Assembly: GCA_964567045.1 (NCBI GenBank)
Contig: CAZMLE010000013.1
Span: forward strand, 11,984-75,983
From: JAFNGF01 sp964567045
GTDB taxonomy: Bacteria; Planctomycetota; Phycisphaerae; Sedimentisphaerales; Anaerobacaceae
DNA: 64,000 nucleotides
Reading direction: 5' to 3'
Within the stretch, counting starts at the first letter, position 1. Each line of letters opens with the position of its first letter. The translations under genes and the position numbers were made by a program. The notes under the pieces are model-generated. The model was given only the letters and a program-made list of their open reading frames with translations, ran no database searches and was not told where the DNA came from. This document shows, piece by piece, positions 48,088-55,912 of this stretch.

Positions 48088-49467
48088 TCAGTATGTCGGC
48101 TTCTGAGCAGCCTGTACGAGAGGTGTATAGGTGTCGGGCATACGATGACGTGGGCCGATGGAACGCCAGTAGCCTACCCAGGGAAGCATTTCGCGCGAAT
48201 TCAGGTCAATCTCCGCCCAGAAAACGCCCACATTTGCCTTGCTTGATGCCAGGATTCTGCCCATGGGGTCGATAATAAGACTGTTGCCGTCGTACACCGA
48301 AGGCACCATATAGACTCCGTTGTCCCGGGCCCGCACACGAAATACGGTTTCACCGTTGACACACCCATCCTCATCGGGCAGCGTATTGCCCCAGGTCGGG
48401 GCGAAGATGATTTCTGCGCCTTGCAGGGCGAAAATTTCTTCCGGCTCGGGAAAGAACCAGTCATAACATATCTGAATCGCAATCGTTCCGAAGTCGGTGC
48501 GAAAGACCGGATAAGAATGGCCGGGCGTGGTTCCTTTCTTCCATTGTTCGCGCGGCAGGTGCACTTTGCGGTACTTGCCGGCCAATTGCCCTTGGCGATC
48601 CAGTAAGACAGCGGTGTTGTAGATGAAATCACCCTCGCGCTCGGTAAGACCAGCGACGACCCAAATGCCGTTTCTTCTCGCTGCCTCACCGAGCTGCTGC
48701 GTTGAGGGACCTGGGATCGGCTCGGCGCAGTCTTTGACAGAGCGGTCCGTTCCGACCTGCGTAATTGCTTCACCCAAACAAACTATGTCCAGGCCCAATT
48801 TGCCGGCCGAGTCGATCTGTTCACAAAAAAGCTTCAAATTGTTTTCTGGCGTGCTGTTTCTGGGCCGAAGGTATACGGTGCCAACCTTTACTCTGCGAGC
48901 AGGGCAAACTGGTGTCGGACGCATACTTACTTGTTTCCAGAGCACTGAGCCTTTGCCCGGCCATTTCACCTCCAGAGAAAGTTCTGCCCCATCGGCTTGC
49001 TTAGGCGCAACCAGAGTGTCTTTGAACTGCGAGAGATCGCCGTTGGCAACTGGACCCCGCGCGAGCATACCGGCAGGATGAATTAATTTACCTTGGCGAG
49101 TCCAACTGATACGAACCAGCGCGGAGCAATAGCCAGCAGTGATATTTTGCACTATGCAAGTCGCTTCGACTGCGTAGCTCTGCCCGCCGTGGATGTTTTT
49201 GATTTCCTGTACGATGCCTCCCACAGCATACGGATTTGACGGCGCTTCGATCAGAAGTCCGCCAGGAACAGTTTTCACGGTACAGGCTGCTTTCTCCCAA
49301 ACCGGCGTCCAGATAGACCAAGGGGCAGGCAAGCCCGTATCTGCAGACGGTGCAAACGTGGGATTTGATACAAACTCGACAGAATTGCTGCTCCGGCCCA
49401 GGGCACATGAAAATAGAAATGTGACCGTAAGAGCAACAAAAACACACTTGTTTCCACAAATATTCAT
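48088..49467 (-). CDS. Secreted carbon-nitrogen hydrolase with N-terminal beta domain
   Basis: A 459-residue protein with a signal peptide (CVFVALTVTFLFSCALG) and an N-terminal jelly-roll-like domain (about 28-185) of carbohydrate-binding type. A nitrilase-superfamily domain (about 190-450) follows. The catalytic triad is visible: Glu in IVCLGEAITQVG, Lys in KYRKVHLPREQW and Cys in AIQICYDWFFPEPEE. It would hydrolyse an amide or nitrile outside the cytoplasm, which is unusual for this superfamily. The substrate is unknown, but the fused sugar-binding-like domain hints at an amide on a glycan. Confidence 0.85.
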   Translation of the reverse strand: MNICGNKCVFVALTVTFLFSCALGRSSNSVEFVSNPTFAPSADTGLPAPWSIWTPVWEKAACTVKTVPGGLLIEAPSNPYAVGGIVQEIKNIHGGQSYAVEATCIVQNITAGYCSALVRISWTRQGKLIHPAGMLARGPVANGDLSQFKDTLVAPKQADGAELSLEVKWPGKGSVLWKQVSMRPTPVCPARRVKVGTVYLRPRNSTPENNLKLFCEQIDSAGKLGLDIVCLGEAITQVGTDRSVKDCAEPIPGPSTQQLGEAARRNGIWVVAGLTEREGDFIYNTAVLLDRQGQLAGKYRKVHLPREQWKKGTTPGHSYPVFRTDFGTIAIQICYDWFFPEPEEIFALQGAEIIFAPTWGNTLPDEDGCVNGETVFRVRARDNGVYMVPSVYDGNSLIIDPMGRILASSKANVGVFWAEIDLNSREMLPWVGYWRSIGPRHRMPDTYTPLVQAAQKPTY

Positions 49468-50300
49468 CCGGCGTGTACCTCCATTTGCATTTAAATACTG
49501 TTACATCAACCGGCTGCGCACTTGCGACAGTTGAGTCGGTCCGGCTTCTGCACATAATGACTTGGCCGTTCCAAACTGCAAGCGTGCTGCCCATTTCTAC
49601 TTTCGGGTCAACATCATAGCTCCTAACTGCCCGAGGTCAACAACATAATTAACCTGCGGGGCTGTGCCGGCTGGCGGTGCTGCCCACTCGTCTGTTGTTC
49701 ATTTCACACATATCTGCGTTGCTTTTTGTAAACATCTCTTAATCGTTCCGTTTACCAAAGAAGTGCACCTCGTAGTCGTGAGAATATGGGATATTTGGGA
49801 AATATCGGTGTTGACAAAAAGCAACTTGCTGTTAAAATGCAAAAGCGCGTGTCTTCTCGCTGTCAAAGCGGCGTGCGCGAGCCTAATTGTTTTGATTGTA
49901 AGCCGTTAGGTGTAACAACACGTAGGTTATGTCTGTGTTGGTCTTTTGTTGGCACAGTTTTTGCTTATCCTTCCCATTTGCGATTAAATGATAAGATGGG
50001 CGGAACATCCTAAACGCACCATATTATGTGGAGGAGGAAGATGAATCCGCCCTTCTGTGCAGTAATCCGGAATCGGCATCGCCAGGCTTAAGGGTGTGGC
50101 AGAGCTGGTTCGGATCAATATAATCTACGGGGTCGCTCCGGAGGAGGGTCGACTCCGTTTTTGCTTGCGCTGAAAAGGCATACCTTCTCTGTTTCTCCAT
50201 TATTCTACGCATTCAAAAAAAGGTTGCTTTTGTTGGCAGATTGTGGTACCATCCCTGCGGAACGATTCAGAGAGGGCACCGTGTAGGAAGGAGCTGGGAA
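49468..50300. other. Long intergenic region, possible small RNA
   Basis: 833 bp without a convincing gene; two short plus-strand frames (49664-49909 and 49786-50013) have no recognisable content. TTGACA at about 49812 followed after 16-17 bases by a TTAAAAT-like box resembles a promoter reading right. A hairpin CGGAG...CTCCG followed by TTTTT near 50137-50160 resembles a terminator. A transcript of about 300 nt between them is possible. The region immediately before 50301 carries AAGGAG. Confidence 0.3.
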
Positions 50301-53024
50301 ATGAGAATGAAGATAATGACCCCTCATAACAAAAATATGACACGCAGGCATCTTGGACTCCACGGAAAATATAGCTGGCTAATAATATGGGCGTTTCCGA
50401 TTATCGGCTTATTATCTTTGATCTGGTTTTTGATTCGCGTCGTGCCTAAGCCTTCCCGTGCCACGTATCCGTGTCAGCGGGTGGCGGTGCCGCTTGCGGG
50501 TGGTTTCCTCGCCTGGGTTGCGGGCTTGATTGGTTCAGCTTTAGCCTACCGCAAAGCCAGGCGATCGCTTCATCAATCGCGCTATGTGGTGGCAGGAGTT
50601 TGTGCCGCCGCGGCTGTCCTGGCGGTATGGTGGTCGCTCAGCATAGCTAACAGTGACCCAGCCGGCGCAGCGTTTATCCCAGCTGAACCCCCGAACAGCC
50701 CGATGGGCGTAGCCAAAGGCATTTATCCCGGGCGTGTCGTATGGGTACGCGACTCTGATGCGACCAGTTGGGATGGTTCCACCGGCAGATGGTGGGACGA
50801 CGATAACACTAATCAAGATGTTGTTGACTATATGGTCTCCAAGGCGATCCAGACTTTGACCGGGCAGCCCAATGATAAACAGGCGTGGGACGCGATATTT
50901 CGACACTTCAACCAGACGAATGGCTTTGGGGACGTCAGCTACCAACAAGGAGAAAAGGTCGTCATCAAGATTAATATGAATCAAGATTCCGGCGGCACCT
51001 GGGGGTCGGCCGCTGGTATGCCCAGTCCTCATGTGATTTACTCGTTTCTGGCTCAGCTTATAAAGGTAGTTGGAGTACCCGGCTCGGCGATTACCGTCTA
51101 TGATGCCGCTCGTTACATCGGCGACCCGATTTACGACAAGGTCAGAAGCAACCCTGACCCGAATTTTCAAAGCATCACGTTCGTCACCAGCAGCACACGC
51201 AACGGGCGTATCGGGGCGACTCGCGACACCGGTAACCCGGTCTACACCCAGGCCGGGACCGCTTACCTGCCCCAGTCTGTTACTGGCGCCAAATATCTTA
51301 TCAATATGGCACTGCTTCGGCCTCACACGCTTTACGGCATAACATTGTGCGCGAAGAACCATTTTGGCTCGGTGTATTTCAATAGCTGGACGCCTGAGCC
51401 GCTGCACAACTACGGCGGTAGAAGCAAGAGCATGAACACATATAATTGCCTGGTCGAGCTGAACGGACACAGGCATCTTGCCGGAAAGACCTTGCTGTAT
51501 TTCATTGACGCACTGTATCCGGCAGTGCACCAAAGCGGCAATGTGATAAAGTACGTCGCTTTCGGCGACGATTGGTTCTCCAGCGTGCTTGCCTCCCAGG
51601 ACCCGGTGGCTATCGATTCGGTTGGGCTGGACTTTATGCGAAATGAGCCAAGATGTACCGATGTGACTGGATACCCGGAGAATTATCTGCACGAGATGGC
51701 TCTGGCTGACAATCCTCCATCGGGGACATTTTACGATCCGGAACATGACGGCGTACGGCTGGCAAGTCTCGGCGTCCACGAGCACTGGAACAATCCCATT
51801 GATAGGCAATACTCTCGCAATTTGGGAACCGGCAACGGCATCGAATTGGTGACGCCATCGCTGACCAGTCCGGACGGGCGAGTCGAGAACACAACTGCGG
51901 GTCGAAGATACGATTACATCAGGTACGCCATTATGGAGGCTCACGTGGGCGATGAGATAGTCGCCAACCCCGGCATCTACCACGAAAGCATAGATTTTGC
52001 CGGCAAAAACCTGACCGTTCGGTCGGCAAACCCTGACGACCCGGCAGTTGTGACTGCCACCGCTATCAACGGCAGTATTCGGGCAGTGACTTTTTCAGGC
52101 GGTGAGGATGCGAGCTGTGTGCTTGCCGGCTTCACCATTACCAACGCAAACACGGCAATTTATGCCTCGGGTGCCTCGCCTACTATTACTAATTGTAAGA
52201 TCGTGCAAAACCAAGGCGCCGGAATCAAATTGCATGAAGGCTGTAATCCAACAATCACTAATTGCATAATCGTCGGCAATGGAGCCTCCGGTATTGAGAT
52301 GGAGGCACCGCGAACCGGACGGGTCGTGAAGTACAACTACGCCACGATCGTCGGCTGTATTATTAGCGGCAACCGACAGTACGGCGTTTGCGGTGATATG
52401 CCGACTGTGGTCAACTGTACTATTGTCGGTAACCGTCAGCAGGGCATTTCCGCCTTCACGCCGACACTCACCAATTCTGTTATTTACTATGATGGCTTTG
52501 ATTGTGGCTTTGCTCAGATAAGTAGTGCTTCTGCCACAGTAACATACTGCAACGTGCAGGGGGGATGGCCTGGCGCCGGCAACCTGGATGTAGAACCGCG
52601 GTTTGTTGTGCCGGGGTATTGGGCGGACCCTGCCAAGCCTACCGTTCCTGTCCAGCCAGGCGACCCCGCTGCGATTTGGACGGGCGGCGATTATCATCTT
52701 CGGTGGGACTCAACCTGCATCAATGCCGGCGACCCTAACTTTGTAGCCGCGGCGGCTGATACAGATATGGATGGCGAGCCGAGAATAATCTCCGGCCGTG
52801 TCGATATAGGTTGTGACGAAGTGGGCGAAAAGCAGGCTGATTTCAGTCGAAATGGAATAATTGATATTGAGGATGTGGCGATATTTGCTCAAGCCTGGCT
52901 AAGTGGACCCAGCGGACCGAAGTGGGACGTGTTGTGTGACCTCTACGAAGATGGATTTGTAGACCTGGAAGATTGGGCTGAACTTGCCAAAGATTGGCTC
53001 TGGTGGGCAGACTGGTACAAGTGA
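50301..53024 (+). CDS. DUF362 protein with membrane anchor, beta-helix and dockerin-like tail
   Basis: A 907-residue protein. The start at 50301 is fixed by AAGGAG seven bases upstream. Three N-terminal transmembrane helices (about 20-42, 58-80, 90-110) precede a DUF362 domain (about 130-490: VVIKINMNQDSGGTWGSAAG, YLINMALLRPHTLYGITLCA, KNHFGSVYFNSW, ASQDPVAIDSVGLDFMRNEP). The expected ferredoxin clusters of some DUF362 proteins are absent. A right-handed parallel beta-helix (about 555-760, repeats such as NPTITNCIIVGNGASGIEME) follows, and the C-terminus has two dockerin-like calcium loops (DFSRNGIIDIEDVAIFAQAW, DLYEDGFVDLEDWAELAKDW). No cohesin is seen in the window, and planctomycete dockerin tails are usually not cellulosomal. 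Confidence 0.85.
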   Translation: MRMKIMTPHNKNMTRRHLGLHGKYSWLIIWAFPIIGLLSLIWFLIRVVPKPSRATYPCQRVAVPLAGGFLAWVAGLIGSALAYRKARRSLHQSRYVVAGVCAAAAVLAVWWSLSIANSDPAGAAFIPAEPPNSPMGVAKGIYPGRVVWVRDSDATSWDGSTGRWWDDDNTNQDVVDYMVSKAIQTLTGQPNDKQAWDAIFRHFNQTNGFGDVSYQQGEKVVIKINMNQDSGGTWGSAAGMPSPHVIYSFLAQLIKVVGVPGSAITVYDAARYIGDPIYDKVRSNPDPNFQSITFVTSSTRNGRIGATRDTGNPVYTQAGTAYLPQSVTGAKYLINMALLRPHTLYGITLCAKNHFGSVYFNSWTPEPLHNYGGRSKSMNTYNCLVELNGHRHLAGKTLLYFIDALYPAVHQSGNVIKYVAFGDDWFSSVLASQDPVAIDSVGLDFMRNEPRCTDVTGYPENYLHEMALADNPPSGTFYDPEHDGVRLASLGVHEHWNNPIDRQYSRNLGTGNGIELVTPSLTSPDGRVENTTAGRRYDYIRYAIMEAHVGDEIVANPGIYHESIDFAGKNLTVRSANPDDPAVVTATAINGSIRAVTFSGGEDASCVLAGFTITNANTAIYASGASPTITNCKIVQNQGAGIKLHEGCNPTITNCIIVGNGASGIEMEAPRTGRVVKYNYATIVGCIISGNRQYGVCGDMPTVVNCTIVGNRQQGISAFTPTLTNSVIYYDGFDCGFAQISSASATVTYCNVQGGWPGAGNLDVEPRFVVPGYWADPAKPTVPVQPGDPAAIWTGGDYHLRWDSTCINAGDPNFVAAAADTDMDGEPRIISGRVDIGCDEVGEKQADFSRNGIIDIEDVAIFAQAWLSGPSGPKWDVLCDLYEDGFVDLEDWAELAKDWLWWADWYK

Positions 53025-53059
53025 GTTGAAAAGTCAAAAATCAAAATGCAAATTTTTTT

Positions 53060-53094
53060 GACGGGATTTACAGGATTATCCTGTTCATCCTGTC
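53060..53094. repeat. GACGGGAT...ATCCTGTC dispersed repeat, copy 2
   Basis: GACGGGATTTACAGGATTAT followed by CCTGTTCATCCTGTC. Closely related to 8376-8409; both are intergenic. Confidence 0.7.
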
Positions 53095-53195
53095 TAATTC
53101 AACATTGAGGAATTCCCTGATTTTGACCTCTAATTTTTAATATTTGAATTTCTTTGCTACCCAACAGTCCCTGCAGCTCATATAATCGCTCCGGT

Positions 53196-54248
53196 ATGGA
53201 GCGAGCCGCTTATAGAATTGTCGATGCGAATTTCAATCGCGCCCGCGAGGCGGTTCGGGTGGTAGAGGATTTTTGCAGATTTGCCCTGAACTCGGCTCCT
53301 CTGAGTGAGCGGGCAAAACAACTCCGCCATGAGCTTTCTGCTGCGATTGACAAACTCGACGCCGGTCGCTTGCTGTCAAGCAGGGATACGCTCGGCGATG
53401 TCGGCGTCGGCAAAACGGTCGAGAGACAATTGGACCGTGCTAACCTCAAGGACTGTCTTACTGCCGGCTGCAAACGTCTGACGGAGGCTTTGCGGACGCT
53501 TGCCGAGGTGACGCGCGCTGAGAATCGCTCGGTAGCCGAAGCCATCGAAAAGCTTCGCTACGATGCTTATACACTTGAAAAAGACATCCATTTGTTCAGC
53601 GAGCCTGCTGAGAAATTCAAGCCGGTCGAGCTATACATAATAATTAGCAGCAGCCTGCCGGCGGATATCATTTCATTAACTCATCGATGCGTGGCCGGCG
53701 GCGCCGACTGTATTCAACTGCGAGCGAAGGACATTGCCGACGACGGACTCTTTGCTGTTGCGGTAGAATTTGTGGAGATTTGCAGGGCCGCCCACATCCT
53801 TAGCATGATAAACGACCGGGTCGATGTCGCGGTTGCCGCCGGCGCTGACGGAGTGCACCTGGGCCAAAATGATTTGCCTGTCGAGCAGGCTCGCAAGCTC
53901 CAGTTGGCTCCGCTGATAATCGGCAAAAGCACCCATAGTCTTTCGCAACTGCGGGCCGCTTGCCGGGCACATCCTACTTATGTCAGCCTGGGGCCTGTTT
54001 TTTCGACCGGCACAAAGCCGGCCGCTGAGCCGGTGGGCCTGGATTATGTCCGAGATGGGACACAAGAACTTGCCGATACCGGCATTGCCAGTGTGGCTAT
54101 CGGTGGCATCACGCCGGACAATGTTGAGAAAGTGATGCAGGCCGGGGCCACCCGCATTGCGGTTTGCTCTGCTGTGACCGAGGCAAAGGACCCCGCTGCG
54201 GCCTGCCGTGCGCTCAAGCAGAAGACCGCCGCCTTGGGAAAAGGGTAA
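53196..54248 (+). CDS. thiE: Thiamine-phosphate synthase with N-terminal ThiD2-like domain
   Basis: A 350-residue protein. Residues 1-135 form a helical N-terminal domain beginning YRIVDANFNRAREAVRVVED, the ThiD2-type extension found on some ThiE proteins. Residues about 145-345 are ThiE, a TIM barrel that joins HMP-PP and thiazole phosphate: GGADCIQLRAKDIADDGLFA, INDRVDVAVAAGADGVHLGQ, NDLPVEQARKL, YVSLGPVFSTGTKP and VAIGGITPDNVEKVMQAGA. All expected pyrophosphate- and substrate-binding segments are present. I chose ATG 53196 as it begins just before the conserved domain. No other thiamine gene or TPP riboswitch was seen nearby. Confidence 0.93.
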   Translation: MERAAYRIVDANFNRAREAVRVVEDFCRFALNSAPLSERAKQLRHELSAAIDKLDAGRLLSSRDTLGDVGVGKTVERQLDRANLKDCLTAGCKRLTEALRTLAEVTRAENRSVAEAIEKLRYDAYTLEKDIHLFSEPAEKFKPVELYIIISSSLPADIISLTHRCVAGGADCIQLRAKDIADDGLFAVAVEFVEICRAAHILSMINDRVDVAVAAGADGVHLGQNDLPVEQARKLQLAPLIIGKSTHSLSQLRAACRAHPTYVSLGPVFSTGTKPAAEPVGLDYVRDGTQELADTGIASVAIGGITPDNVEKVMQAGATRIAVCSAVTEAKDPAAACRALKQKTAALGKG

Positions 54249-54277
54249 AATTAACCATCCGTTTGCGAGGACACAGA

Positions 54278-55888
54278 ATGATTAAATCCAGATGTTCGGG
54301 CTATTTGGTGGTGATAGGTTTGTTTATTCTGTCTTCACCTTTTAGATGTCAGTCTCAAACTCTGTGGGATTTGGCAAAGCAAAATAGGGGACTTTTGAAG
54401 ATTGCCACGCTGTTTACGGCGCAAAACGTGCGAGACCACCTGAGCGGCGACCAGGGCAAAAATGATGCTATGGATTGGTGTAAAAAGACCGGCGTGACGC
54501 ACGTCTTTATCGAGAGCTACAGAGATGGATACACTGCCGATAGAAAAACTCTGGAAAACGCCCGTGACAAATTCAAAAAAGAAGGATTTGAAGTCTCCGG
54601 CTGCATAACAACCACGGGAATCGGCAAAACCTCAACCGGCTGGCGAGGTATCTCATGCTACACCGATCGGCCCACCCAGGAAAGCTTGCAAAAAATCTTC
54701 GAATACACAGCGGCAATCTTTGACGAGATTATGATTGACGATTTTCTTTTTACCGATTGCCAGTGCCAAGAGTGTGTCAAAGCGCGGGGCGATAAGTCCT
54801 GGGCAGATTACCGCTGCGAGCTTATGAATAAGATGGCCCGCGAGAGAATCTTGGGCCCGGCAAAGAAGGTCAATCTAAAGGTGAGAATCATAATCAAGTA
54901 TCCGCAGTGGTATGATGACTTCCACAATCGTGGTTACGACGTCATACAGCAAAGCGCGGACTACGACAGAATTTGGGTCGGCACTGAGACGCGTGATTAC
55001 GATAATGCACGCTGGGGCAGAAAAGTACAGTACGAAGCCTACTACATCATGCGCTGGCTCGGCGAAATCGGCGGCGACAAGACGGGCGGCGGCTGGTTCG
55101 ATCCGTACGGTACTACGGAGAATACTTATGTAGAACAAGCCCGACAGACAGTTCTGGCGGATGCCAAAGAGATGCTGTTATTTTGCTACGGTTCACTTTT
55201 AAGCCAGACTGGCCCGGCAAACGTCGAAAAACTGCGGGCGGAGATTCCGGGTTTACTCCAATTGGCCAGGTTAGTGCGAGATAAGCCTATCAAAGGCATC
55301 CTTGCGCCTAAGCCCCCCAATAGCGATGCTGATGGTGAGCAATATGTATTCGATTTCGTTGGAATGCTGGGTTTGCCGCTTGTGCCAACCGCGAAAATCG
55401 ATGCTGGTGCAAAAGCGGCGTTTTTTTCAGTGCACGCGCTGAAAGATTCGGAATTTACAAGCAGACTCGAAAATATGCTCGAAGCTAAAAAGCCCGTGCT
55501 GATAACTGATGGGCTTGCCAATCGCTTGACCGGCGTCAATTTGGAGGACAAAAACCTTACAATTCTGCAGGTTAAAGGAAATCCTCATAACCTGCTTAAG
55601 CTGACCCGGCAGGAGCTTAAACCTATCCGGGATAAATTGCTCGCACCTTTCGGAATAAGATTTGATGCCCCCAATAAAGTGGCCTTGTACCTGATCGGCG
55701 ACAATTGCCTGATTGTGGAAAATTTCAACAGTGAATCCATCGATGCAGTTGTGGAATTTTCAGGCTCTGTCAAGGCACGAAAGGCGTTAGTTTTGCCGCC
55801 CGAAGCAAGCGCTGAGTTTGTTTGCAAGGGCAGCAAATTGGAATTCTCCAAAATAGCACCGCGAACCTTGGTAGCGGTTGAATATTAG
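54278..55888 (+). CDS. Secreted putative glycosidase-like (TIM-barrel) protein of unknown family
   Basis: A 536-residue protein with a signal peptide (GYLVVIGLFILSSPFRCQSQ). The N-terminal half looks like a glycosidase-type TIM barrel: KIATLFTAQNVRDHL, TGVTHVFIESYRDGYTADRK, FDEIMIDDFLFTDCQCQECV (acidic residues at a barrel strand end plus a Cys-x-Cys-x2-Cys cluster), VRIIIKYPQWYDDFH and DYDRIWVGTETRDYDNARWG. The C-terminal half is mixed alpha/beta with a beta-sandwich end (KVALYLIGDNCLIVENFNSE). I do not recognise a named family. The ATG at 54278 has GAGG eight bases upstream. It follows thiE closely but is probably unrelated in function. Confidence 0.7.
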   Translation: MIKSRCSGYLVVIGLFILSSPFRCQSQTLWDLAKQNRGLLKIATLFTAQNVRDHLSGDQGKNDAMDWCKKTGVTHVFIESYRDGYTADRKTLENARDKFKKEGFEVSGCITTTGIGKTSTGWRGISCYTDRPTQESLQKIFEYTAAIFDEIMIDDFLFTDCQCQECVKARGDKSWADYRCELMNKMARERILGPAKKVNLKVRIIIKYPQWYDDFHNRGYDVIQQSADYDRIWVGTETRDYDNARWGRKVQYEAYYIMRWLGEIGGDKTGGGWFDPYGTTENTYVEQARQTVLADAKEMLLFCYGSLLSQTGPANVEKLRAEIPGLLQLARLVRDKPIKGILAPKPPNSDADGEQYVFDFVGMLGLPLVPTAKIDAGAKAAFFSVHALKDSEFTSRLENMLEAKKPVLITDGLANRLTGVNLEDKNLTILQVKGNPHNLLKLTRQELKPIRDKLLAPFGIRFDAPNKVALYLIGDNCLIVENFNSESIDAVVEFSGSVKARKALVLPPEASAEFVCKGSKLEFSKIAPRTLVAVEY

Positions 55889-55912
55889 CTGTTCTTAAGA
55901 AAGAATAATGTT

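Noticed and set aside
49664..50013. Two short plus-strand open frames
   Set aside because: Overlapping in different frames, no ribosome-binding site, no recognisable content.
52850..53024. Cellulosome component because of the dockerin-like tail
   Set aside because: No cohesin or scaffoldin is seen, and Planctomycetota often carry such calcium-binding tails on unrelated surface proteins.
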